A stretch of 12,014 nt of DNA from DASPXY01 sp038227745 (GTDB taxonomy: Bacteria > Planctomycetota > Planctomycetia > Gemmatales > Gemmataceae): the NCBI GenBank assembly GCA_038227745.1, contig JBBRPS010000264.1, forward strand, positions 1 through 12,014, given 5' to 3'. Position 1 is the first letter of the stretch, and each line of letters begins with the position of its first letter. The notes under the pieces are model-generated. The model was given only the letters and a program-made list of their open reading frames with translations, did not search any database and was not told the DNA's origin. Below, piece by piece: positions 1-6,371 of this stretch. A program made the position numbers and the translations under genes.

Positions 1-30
1 CTAAACGAGCGCGCTTTGACCGTGCTGCCC
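1..30. other. short non-coding edge, possible end of a repeat element
   Basis: These bases lie downstream of the stop codon of the 708-residue membrane protein. They open with CTAAACG, which is the reverse complement of the CGTTTAG found at 11816-11822 at the start of a repeat-like region. The fragment is cut by the window edge, so membership in the same repeat family is only a suggestion. No terminator hairpin is visible in what remains. Confidence 0.25.
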
Positions 31-2157
31 TCAATAACGTCGTGCCGAAGCGTCCGCCTCCTCGGCCAGCAGCCGGAAGTCGTACACCTTGAAGCCGCCC
101 CAGACGAAGGCCGGGTGAGCGAGGCAGTCGGCCGGCCAGGCGAACTGGTCGCCGGGGTGGACGACGTACCAGCGGATGCCCGTCTGTCGCAGGAAGCCGC
201 GCAGCGCCTCCCGCGTCCCGGCGGCCTTCATCCGGTCGAGCAACTCCCGCCGTTGCCGGGCCACCTCCCGGAACGGCTCGGCCGGCACGCTTTCGCGGAT
301 CCCGGGCCGCGTAAGGTATTCGCGCCGCTCCGCTAGCCCCGTGAACACGCACTCGGGGTCGTAGTGCGAATCCTCGACGACATCGCCGGCCGGGGCGTGG
401 GCGCGCAGGAACTCGGCGCTGCGGACGAGTCCGACCGGCACCGGCACGTGGTTGAAGGCGCGCGTCCAGTCGATCCTGGGGGAGATCGCCTTTTTGGCAT
501 AGTGGTAAGGGACGACGAGCAGCAGAGTGAGGGCGGCGAGGAAGACGAGGAGTTCGGCGCGCGGCCAGGCGTGCCAGGCCCGCGCGAGCAGCCAGTAAGC
601 CTTCCCACCGCACCAGACGGCGACGAGGAAGTAGGCCCAGGCGCACGGCCGGTGCTGCAGCTCGTCTGCGTTGCCGGTCTCGTTGCGGGGGATCAGGAAG
701 AAGGCCGAGACGAACAGGGCGCCCGCCAGCAGCGGCACCCAGTCAACCGCCTGGCGCCGCCGCGCCACGGCGGCCGCCGCGATCAGCAGCGGGTAGGCCA
801 GCAGCAGGGCCCCGAAGGTCGCCCCCGCGACGAAGAGGACTGCCCGCACGGGGTAACGGCTCACCGGGCCGCCGGCGATGAGGGGAGCGAACAGGGGCTT
901 GAAGCGGGTGTCGGGGAGCATCCCGGCCACGGTCGTGGTGTAGGTGGTGGACTCGTAGGCGAAATGTTTCGGGACGAGGGTCGGGCCGTAGTGGAGGACC
1001 TGGCCCAACACCGCCGCGGCGGCGATGGCGGCGGCGAAGCCGAGTCCGAGCAGGAGCCGCGTTGCCGGCCTCAAGCCCCTGGTGAAGGCCGCCGTCCACA
1101 GCCCGCACAGCGGCACCAGGGCGACGAGGAACTGAGCCTTGAAGGCCAGGCAGGTCGCGGCCACGAGGAACCCCAGGCCGAGGTGTGACCACGAGCGGCA
1201 GGCCGCCCCGCGCACGACGAACAGGAACGCCAGCGCCGCGACGGCGGCGCCGTAGGCGAGGCCGGCGCCGGTCAGCAGCAGGGTGTGGTACGAGAACCAG
1301 GGGAGCTTCAGGCCGTACCAGGCCGGGTCCGGCAGCAGCGTCAGTGCCGCCAGGCCCGCCAGGCCCGCGCGGCTCCCCCACCACGACGCGGCCAGCGCGT
1401 ACGCGGCCAGGCCCATCAGAAAGGCGCCGAACGGCAGCCAGATCGAGAACAGGGCATCATAGGGCGTCTGCCCGGAGCAGGCGCACAGCGCCGCGGGGAA
1501 GACATAACTACCGTAGTGGTAGAAGGGCGCCCGCTCACCCGCCAGGTCCCAGTTGCCGGCGCCGAAGATGCCGCCGTCGGCCAGCATGCGCGCGGTGAAG
1601 CTCGCGTGAATGAAGTGGTCGATCCACGGCTTGAACACGACGACGTCGCCCTGCTCCACGGCAGGGGGGCGCGTGGCGCGGGTCCAAAGGGAGGCGGCGG
1701 CCAGCGCGAAGGCCACCGCGGCAACGGCCCACAGGCGGCCGGCGTCGCCGTCCTCCGGGCGGCGGCGCACCACGAGGGGGGCGGCCAGCGCCACGCAGAC
1801 CACCACCAGGACGTTGCCGCGCATTGGCAGGGGCGAGGCGCAGTTGAGGCCGAACAGCAGCACGGCCCCGCCCAGGGCGCCGGCCAGGAGGCTCAGCGGC
1901 GCGTGGTGCGACTGCCCGAACCCGAAGCCGACGGCGGCCAGGGCGGCACGCCCGAGATAGTAAGCACACAGCGGCAGCGCCACGAAGAAGAGGACTTCGG
2001 CGGCGGCGAGGCGGCCGCGCACCTGCACGGTCCACAGGGCGAGCGCGGCACTGATCAGAAGGCAGCACGCGGTGCTGGTCCGGTCCAGGGTGAGAGCCGT
2101 GAAGAAACGACCGGCGGGCCTGTCCAGAACGACGGGCGCCGGAAGGGAAGTGTCCAT
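31..2157 (-). CDS. large polytopic membrane protein, probable GT-C type glycosyltransferase
   Basis: The product is 708 residues. Residues from about 25 to 550 hold a dozen or more hydrophobic segments, and residues about 555-708 form a soluble tail. A long non-membrane loop (about 160-215) carries the acidic and aromatic stretch FKPWIDHFIHASFTARML, the usual place for the catalytic acidic residue in GT-C enzymes. The tail has the pattern EFLRAHAPAGDVV, then a central Asp/Glu-rich part, then GIRWYVVHPGD. This recalls the C-terminal domain of polyprenyl-phosphate-sugar-dependent membrane transferases. The ATG at 2157 has an AGGAGG ribosome site at 2167-2172, nine bases upstream. A 157-bp gap with a large palindrome separates it from the GT2 gene, so it may be expressed apart from the genes upstream. 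Family membership is inferred from topology; it could instead be a polymerase or a membrane protein of unknown role. The gene itself is well supported. Confidence 0.85.
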   Translation of the reverse strand: MDTSLPAPVVLDRPAGRFFTALTLDRTSTACCLLISAALALWTVQVRGRLAAAEVLFFVALPLCAYYLGRAALAAVGFGFGQSHHAPLSLLAGALGGAVLLFGLNCASPLPMRGNVLVVVCVALAAPLVVRRRPEDGDAGRLWAVAAVAFALAAASLWTRATRPPAVEQGDVVVFKPWIDHFIHASFTARMLADGGIFGAGNWDLAGERAPFYHYGSYVFPAALCACSGQTPYDALFSIWLPFGAFLMGLAAYALAASWWGSRAGLAGLAALTLLPDPAWYGLKLPWFSYHTLLLTGAGLAYGAAVAALAFLFVVRGAACRSWSHLGLGFLVAATCLAFKAQFLVALVPLCGLWTAAFTRGLRPATRLLLGLGFAAAIAAAAVLGQVLHYGPTLVPKHFAYESTTYTTTVAGMLPDTRFKPLFAPLIAGGPVSRYPVRAVLFVAGATFGALLLAYPLLIAAAAVARRRQAVDWVPLLAGALFVSAFFLIPRNETGNADELQHRPCAWAYFLVAVWCGGKAYWLLARAWHAWPRAELLVFLAALTLLLVVPYHYAKKAISPRIDWTRAFNHVPVPVGLVRSAEFLRAHAPAGDVVEDSHYDPECVFTGLAERREYLTRPGIRESVPAEPFREVARQRRELLDRMKAAGTREALRGFLRQTGIRWYVVHPGDQFAWPADCLAHPAFVWGGFKVYDFRLLAEEADASARRY

Positions 2158-2194
2158 GTCCGCAAGCCTCCTGGCAAAACGCCTGACGTCCGAC

Positions 2195-2317
2195 TAGAGT
2201 GGATTGGGTCCGGGTGTGCTTGTTCGTGGCCGACTCGCTCCGCGAGTCGGGTGTCTGCCCCCCGACTCGCGGAGCGAGTCGGCTACGAACAAGCACGCCC
2301 GACCGCAAGCCGCTCTA
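2195..2317. repeat. 123-bp palindromic element between genes
   Basis: Bases 2211-2251 and 2261-2301 are near-perfect inverted copies: 41-bp arms with only two G-T type mismatches and a 9-base centre. Weaker pairing (about 20 of 26) continues outwards to TAGAG at 2195-2199 and its complement CTCTA at 2313-2317. Each arm is itself a hairpin: 2230-2250 and 2262-2282 each have a perfect 9-bp stem, CGACTCGC/GCGAGTCG plus a closing C-G pair, around three bases. The element can thus form one long stem or a cruciform with two side hairpins. The outer CTA at 2315-2317 is the stop codon (TAG, minus strand) of the GT2 gene. There is no U-tract, so it is not a classic terminator, though it could block transcription or protect RNA ends. 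No flanking target duplication is obvious. Confidence 0.9.
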
Positions 2318-3238
2318 ATGGATCTCATCGATCACCGCCTCCGGCCGCTTGTTGATCTCGTCGAAGATGCGCCACAGGTACTCACCGACCACGCCGAGCA
2401 TGCAGATCATCAGGCCGAGCAGGAAGCAGATCAGCGCCGCCAGCGTGGCGAAGCCGGGCACCTCGGAATCGCCCAGCAGCGCGTGACACACCACCGACAG
2501 GCCGTAGGTGCCACTGCACAGCGCGACCACCAGCCCGATTACCGAGATGGTCCGCAGCGGCACGATCGAGAAGCCGAGCATCGTGTCGAGGAAGAACTTC
2601 AGCTTCTTGGTGAACGTCCAGCGCGACTTGCCGTGGCGGCGCTGGCGGCGCTCGTAGTGGATGCAGTCCGGCTTGAAGCCCAGCCAGAAGGCGAACACGT
2701 TCGGGTTGATGTTCTTGCTGCTGGCCTGCAGGTGCGGCAGCAGCGCCCGGTCCATCAGCGCCAGGTCGTAGCCCCCGTCGGGGTAGTCCTTGACCACGGT
2801 CAGGCGCAGGAGGCGGTAATAGAGGCGCGCGAAGAACTTCGTCAGGCCCGGGTCGGCGCGCTTCTTGCGGACACAGATGACGAACTTCGAGCCTTTCTCC
2901 CAGCGCTCGACCATCTCCAGGATCAGCTCCGGCGGGTCCTGCAGGTCAGCGGCGAGGACAAGGAAGCAGTCGCCGGTTACGAACTGCAGGCCCGTCTTCG
3001 AGGCGTGGACCGCGCCGAAGTTGCGCGACAGCTTCACGACGCGCGTGTCCGGCCGCTGCTCCTTGATCTTCAGCAGCTCGCCGTAGGAGTTGTCGCCCGA
3101 GCCGTCGTCCACGAAGATCAGCTCCAGTTCCAGGTCGCGCTGCCGCAACCGCTCCTCGACGGCGCGCAACTCGGTGAAGAGGTGCGGCAGCGAGCCCTCG
3201 TTGTAGTAGACCGGCACGACGACGGAGATTTTTTTCAT
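2315..3238 (-). CDS. GT2 family glycosyltransferase, DPM1/ArnC-like, with two C-terminal membrane segments
   Basis: The product is 307 residues. It opens with the GT-A signature ISVVVPVYYNE (residues 4-14), followed by FVDDGSGDNS (42-51), SRNFG (71-75) and the nucleotide/metal-site region AADLQDPPELI (96-106). Two hydrophobic segments lie at about 230-250 and 263-287. This layout matches enzymes that move a sugar from a nucleotide donor to undecaprenyl phosphate on the inner face of the membrane. The frame stays open upstream, but the ATG at 3238 is chosen because it starts directly on the conserved beta-strand and has GAGG eight bases before it. The start overlaps the stop of the FemAB-like gene as ATGA, so the two are probably translationally coupled. 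The stop codon lies in the outer end of a palindromic element. The lipid-linked product could feed the GT-C type proteins in this locus. Sugar specificity cannot be read from the sequence. Confidence 0.93.
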   Translation of the reverse strand: MKKISVVVPVYYNEGSLPHLFTELRAVEERLRQRDLELELIFVDDGSGDNSYGELLKIKEQRPDTRVVKLSRNFGAVHASKTGLQFVTGDCFLVLAADLQDPPELILEMVERWEKGSKFVICVRKKRADPGLTKFFARLYYRLLRLTVVKDYPDGGYDLALMDRALLPHLQASSKNINPNVFAFWLGFKPDCIHYERRQRRHGKSRWTFTKKLKFFLDTMLGFSIVPLRTISVIGLVVALCSGTYGLSVVCHALLGDSEVPGFATLAALICFLLGLMICMLGVVGEYLWRIFDEINKRPEAVIDEIH

Positions 3239-4209
3239 GACATGGCCCTCGCAAGTCGGCCCGGCTCCCAAGCCGTGAGGTCGAGCGTGTAGTGGTCGTG
3301 GGCCACCGTCCGCGCCCCGAAGCCTTCCTTCTGGTCGATCAGTCCGCGGTTGAGCCGTCGGCCCGCGTCCTCGTTCGAGATGCCGAAATCGAAGTACGGC
3401 TTGTCCGCGAACGTACACGTCAGCAGCGCGTCGAACAACAGATCGAGCGCCCCGCAGGCGCGGCCCTCCTCGGTCGAGGCGATGTACTGCACGTGGGCGG
3501 TCAGGGCGCTCTCGTAGATCAGCACGCCGCCGAGCAGGCTTTCGCCCTTGCGGCAGGTGAAAAGGCGGATATTCGCCGGGAAGCGCGCGCGGAGCAGTTC
3601 GATCTCGGCTTGCGTGTGGACCGGCTGGGCGTCGTGGCGCTGCCGCAGGTTCTCAGCCAGCACTCCCCAGAACTCCGCGAGCGCTGGCTCCTCGACCACG
3701 GTCAGGCCCTGCTTGCGTGCCTTCTGGACGGCGCGGGTACGGCGCTGCTGATACGGGACGCGGTCGCGCCGATCCACGACGGCCAGCACGTCGCGGCGCG
3801 CCAGGGCCGCACCGGCGAGGAACAGGGCGTAGCGGTCCTCCTCCGCAGGGTGGCGGTGGTAGATGTGTGGGATCGTCTTGTACACCCACTCGCGGAAGCC
3901 GTGGTCGCGCAGGTACTCGGCGACGGCCTCGAAGACGGCGAGCATGAGCGGCGTCTTCATGTCGGCGCCGGTGACGAAGCCGCCGTAGGTCAGGCCGCCG
4001 TGGCTGACGAGATGCGCGCTGTCCTCGTGCGCCGGCAGCACCGCGAGCAGGCGGCCCTCGGCGTCGCGCACCAGCAGCGAGTGGTCGCGGAAGCGGTCGG
4101 CGTGATAGTCCATGTAATCGCGCAGCAGCAGGAACGTGCCGTTCTTGCCGGCGCGCACGAAGGCGTCCCACTCCCCCCCGACGTGCTGTCCGTAGCGCTG
4201 GACGTCCAT
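3235..4209 (-). CDS. FemAB/GNAT-like acyltransferase
   Basis: The product is 324 residues and soluble. It resembles GNAT-fold proteins of the FemAB/FemX type that occur in polysaccharide loci. An N-terminal half (about 1-135) contains WDAFVRAGKNGTFLLLRDYM and GGLTYGGFV. A basic stretch follows (146-168, with RRDRVPYQQRRTRAVQKARK). The C-terminal half includes GGVLIYES (227-234), YFDFGISNED (272-281) and LIDQKEGFGAR (290-300). The frame is open far upstream, but the ATG at 4209 is chosen because GGAGG at 4217-4221 lies seven bases before it and homology-like sequence starts there. That ribosome site sits in the last codons of the beta-propeller gene, whose stop is only two bases upstream of the start. 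The 3' end overlaps the GT2 gene as ATGA. A likely role is N-acylation of an amino sugar, perhaps the one made by the DegT aminotransferase, but aminoacyl transfer cannot be excluded. Confidence 0.88.
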   Translation of the reverse strand: MDVQRYGQHVGGEWDAFVRAGKNGTFLLLRDYMDYHADRFRDHSLLVRDAEGRLLAVLPAHEDSAHLVSHGGLTYGGFVTGADMKTPLMLAVFEAVAEYLRDHGFREWVYKTIPHIYHRHPAEEDRYALFLAGAALARRDVLAVVDRRDRVPYQQRRTRAVQKARKQGLTVVEEPALAEFWGVLAENLRQRHDAQPVHTQAEIELLRARFPANIRLFTCRKGESLLGGVLIYESALTAHVQYIASTEEGRACGALDLLFDALLTCTFADKPYFDFGISNEDAGRRLNRGLIDQKEGFGARTVAHDHYTLDLTAWEPGRLARAMS

Positions 4210-4211
4210 GC

Positions 4212-5120
4212 CTAGTCCTCCAAAACGGCGCAGCCGAAGCCGCTGGCGCCGTGGCGGTTGCCGTTGTAGAACATCAGCCGCCGCCCGCGCACGTCGATCA
4301 CCGCCGGGTAGCAGATCATCTCCGAATCCCAGCCGTCCCGCGAGCGCGCGATGCCGACCTCGTCGTCCCTGCGCGTCCACCTCAGCCCATCGGCCGACTC
4401 CGCATAGCCGATCCGGTATGGGGCGCTGCGCGAGCGGACGGAGTACCACATCCGGTAGAGCGAACCGTCGCGCACGACCCAGGGCCGACCGATGCCGAAC
4501 TCGTCGTCGTCCGCATGGCCGATGCAGACCGGGCCGCCGTCCGACCAGGTGACGCCGTCGGCGGACTCGGCGTGGCGCACGACGTAACTCGGGTAAGGCG
4601 TGCCGCCGACCGTGGTCCAGTCCAGCGCCGAGACGTACCAGGCGCGGTAACGGCCGCCGTCGAAGAGCACGCTCGTGGCCGAGCGCAGGAATGGCTCGGC
4701 GTCGGTGCGGTCGAGCACCGGCGTGCGCCGCGGCTTGCGGAACCGGCCGTCCTCCGCCTCGGCCAAGCCCGCGAACAGCGCGTACGGCACGCGCTGCGAC
4801 CGCTGCCAGCCGATGTAATAGAGACAACGACGCCCGCCCACGTCCACAATGCAGGACGGGTTGACCCCGGAGTCGTCGAAGCTGCCCGGCGGCCCGAGGT
4901 CGAGCACCGGCTCCGGCGCGACGGCGAGCACGCGCCGCGGGTCGTTCGCGTCCAGATCGACGTAGCCGACCCGGCCGTACTTCTCGCCATCGAGCGCCGC
5001 GAAGTAAACCCGCAGGATCCGTTCTTCCCGGAGTTCGGGGGTCGGCAGGTGAGCGTACTCGCGGGCCCACCAGCGGTCCCCCGCCGGGCTGTAGACGTGC
5101 CCCATCTTGCGCCAGCGCAT
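4212..5120 (-). CDS. GH43-like five-bladed beta-propeller protein
   Basis: The product is 302 residues with no signal peptide or membrane segment. Repeated blade motifs are visible: HAESADGVTWS (183-193), YAESADGLRWTR (239-250) and a degenerate GLAEAEDGRFRK (118-129). Between them come aromatic strands such as RCLYYIGWQR, RYRAWYVSALDW, LYRMWYSVRSR and RLMFYNGNRHG. This is the style of GH32/43/62/68/130 propellers. Acidic residues that could serve as catalytic groups occur near D83-D84, in HADDDEFGIGRP (202-213) and at E267, but I cannot assign them. The ATG at 5120 has GGAGG at 5130-5134, nine bases upstream; the longer open frame upstream overlaps the preceding gene and looks like a shadow. 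The lack of a signal peptide argues against an exported glycanase. A cytoplasmic glycan-trimming, phosphorylase-like or transferase role is possible. Function is unknown. Confidence 0.85.
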   Translation of the reverse strand: MRWRKMGHVYSPAGDRWWAREYAHLPTPELREERILRVYFAALDGEKYGRVGYVDLDANDPRRVLAVAPEPVLDLGPPGSFDDSGVNPSCIVDVGGRRCLYYIGWQRSQRVPYALFAGLAEAEDGRFRKPRRTPVLDRTDAEPFLRSATSVLFDGGRYRAWYVSALDWTTVGGTPYPSYVVRHAESADGVTWSDGGPVCIGHADDDEFGIGRPWVVRDGSLYRMWYSVRSRSAPYRIGYAESADGLRWTRRDDEVGIARSRDGWDSEMICYPAVIDVRGRRLMFYNGNRHGASGFGCAVLED

Positions 5121-5146
5121 CCCTGCCACCCTCCCGGAAGGCTCCG

Positions 5147-6301
5147 TCAAGCCGCCCGCCCCAGTACCGCCGCGCGGGGCGCGAGTTCCTGCGGCACGGG
5201 CGGCGCGTAGCGGAACCGGTCCTTGAGCCGGTTGATCGGCTGCTCGAACAGATGCCACGAGACGGCCGCCAGCACCAGCGACAGGACGACGTTCATATAC
5301 AGGCCCGGGATCTCAATCAAGGGGATCCGGGGCACGAGCCAGGCCGAGAGCCGGGGCGTGAAGAGGTGATAGATGTAGACGCCGTAGCTGATCTTCCCCA
5401 GGTAGCGCAGCCACCGCATCCCCAGGAAGGCCCCCCAGTCGCCCCCCACTCTCCTGGCGGCCGCGGCGACGACGGCGCAGAAGACGAGCGCCATCGCGGT
5501 GTTGCCGACGAGGGCCTCGACCGGGGTCGCGCGCCATACCCAGGGAGTCCGGGCACAGCAGAGGGCCAGCCAGCACGCCAGCAGCAGCCCGCCGCCGACC
5601 TGGCAGAACCTGAGAAAGTGGTCCCGGGCGGCCCGGCGGTCGGGGCCGCCTCCCTCCAGGTAAGCCAGCGCTGCCCCGAGGACCAGGCAGTCCAGGCAGC
5701 ACGGCGGCAGCACGATCAGCGCCGTCCGGGGCGCCCCGTACCAGGCGCAGCCGGCGCGCCACAGCGGCGCCAGGACCGGCAGGGCAACCAGGCCGGGGAC
5801 GAGCAGGCGCCGCGGGCAGGCCAGCAACACGAGCGGCCAGAGGAGGTAGAACTGCTCCTCGACGCACAGGCTCCAGAAATGGGGGTATCCCGGGTCCCAC
5901 CCCCGGGCGGCCTGGTGGACGTTGTAGGTGTACGTCCCCAGCCACCAGCACTGCTGGCGGGCGTTCGGGAAGTCCAGTGCCCAGAGGACGGCGAGGGTCA
6001 GGTAGTAGGCGGGGAAGATGCGCAAGGCGCGCCGGGCGTAGAACGTCCGCAGGGCCCGGCCGCGGGTCACCAGGCCCGCCTCGACGGCGCGGCGCTGGGT
6101 GAACAGGATGCGGCTGATCAGGAACCCGCTCAGGACGAAAAACAGGGTGACGCCGAGCCAGCCGCAGTAGTCCGAACCGGGGAAGTGCGCGAAGTGATTG
6201 ATCAGGACGCCGATCATGGCCAGGCCGCGCAGGCCGTCCAGCTGCGGCGCGTGGGCCGGACCCTCGTCCCCCCGCGACGCCGGTAGTTCCGTCGAACGCA
6301 T
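5147..6301 (-). CDS. acyltransferase-3 family membrane O-acyltransferase
   Basis: The product is 384 residues, with about ten hydrophobic segments. Family hallmarks are PQLDGLRGLAMIGVLINHF (residues 19-37, with the conserved His at 36), GVTLFFVLSGFLISRILF (about 50-67), RRALRIFPAYYL (about 90-101) and WSLCVEEQFYLLWPL (about 143-157). The length matches the membrane domain alone; the extra C-terminal SGNH domain of OafA-type proteins is absent. Such enzymes O-acetylate or otherwise acylate lipopolysaccharide, capsule or exopolysaccharide. Two starts are possible: GTG at 6307 or ATG at 6301. The ATG is preferred because GGAGG at 6310-6314 is eight bases from it but only two from the GTG. The beta-propeller gene follows after 26 bases. 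A hairpin pair lies between this gene and the membrane protein gene upstream. The acceptor sugar and acyl donor are not deducible. Confidence 0.93.
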   Translation of the reverse strand: MRSTELPASRGDEGPAHAPQLDGLRGLAMIGVLINHFAHFPGSDYCGWLGVTLFFVLSGFLISRILFTQRRAVEAGLVTRGRALRTFYARRALRIFPAYYLTLAVLWALDFPNARQQCWWLGTYTYNVHQAARGWDPGYPHFWSLCVEEQFYLLWPLVLLACPRRLLVPGLVALPVLAPLWRAGCAWYGAPRTALIVLPPCCLDCLVLGAALAYLEGGGPDRRAARDHFLRFCQVGGGLLLACWLALCCARTPWVWRATPVEALVGNTAMALVFCAVVAAAARRVGGDWGAFLGMRWLRYLGKISYGVYIYHLFTPRLSAWLVPRIPLIEIPGLYMNVVLSLVLAAVSWHLFEQPINRLKDRFRYAPPVPQELAPRAAVLGRAA

Positions 6302-6309
6302 CGACACGT

Positions 6310-6314
6310 CCTCC
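6310..6314 (-). promoter_or_regulatory. ribosome binding site deciding the acyltransferase-3 start
   Basis: The minus strand reads GGAGG here. It lies eight bases before the ATG at 6301 and two before the GTG at 6307, which favours the ATG by normal spacing. Confidence 0.75.
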
Positions 6315-6317
6315 GAC

Positions 6318-6367
6318 GGGCCGTAAGAGGCCCGCTCTCGCCGCGGTCCCGCCCGGGACCGCGGCGA
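6318..6367 (-). repeat. two GC-rich hairpins in the gap between membrane protein and acyltransferase genes
   Basis: Bases 6338-6350 and 6355-6367 pair perfectly over 13 bp around a four-base loop, giving a very stable stem just after the stop codon of the 508-residue membrane protein. A second, smaller hairpin pairs GGGCC at 6318-6322 with GGCCC at 6329-6333 around six bases. It lies directly upstream of the ribosome site of the next gene. In the minus-strand transcript no U-run follows either stem, so a classic terminator is unlikely. RNA processing, 3'-end protection or attenuation between two parts of the operon is possible but inferred. Confidence 0.7.
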
Positions 6368-6371
6368 CTGG

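Noticed and set aside
2195..2317. Intrinsic transcription terminator after the GT2 gene
   Set aside because: The stem is strong, but no T-run follows it on either strand and it has the nested symmetry of a repeat element. A terminating effect remains possible by other means.
364..2355. Long plus-strand open frames opposite the 708-residue membrane protein
   Set aside because: The products are rich in Gly, Arg, Glu and Gln without any recognisable fold, while the minus strand encodes a coherent membrane protein with a good ribosome site.
3235..5070. A 611-residue fusion protein ending in the FemAB-like domain
   Set aside because: The N-terminal part is an Arg-rich shadow of the propeller gene. 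The ATG at 4209 with GGAGG seven bases away explains the protein.
4212..5258. Longer 348-residue start for the beta-propeller gene
   Set aside because: The extra 46 residues overlap the acyltransferase gene, are Ala/Arg/Gly-rich and have no ribosome site. The ATG at 5120 has GGAGG at good spacing.
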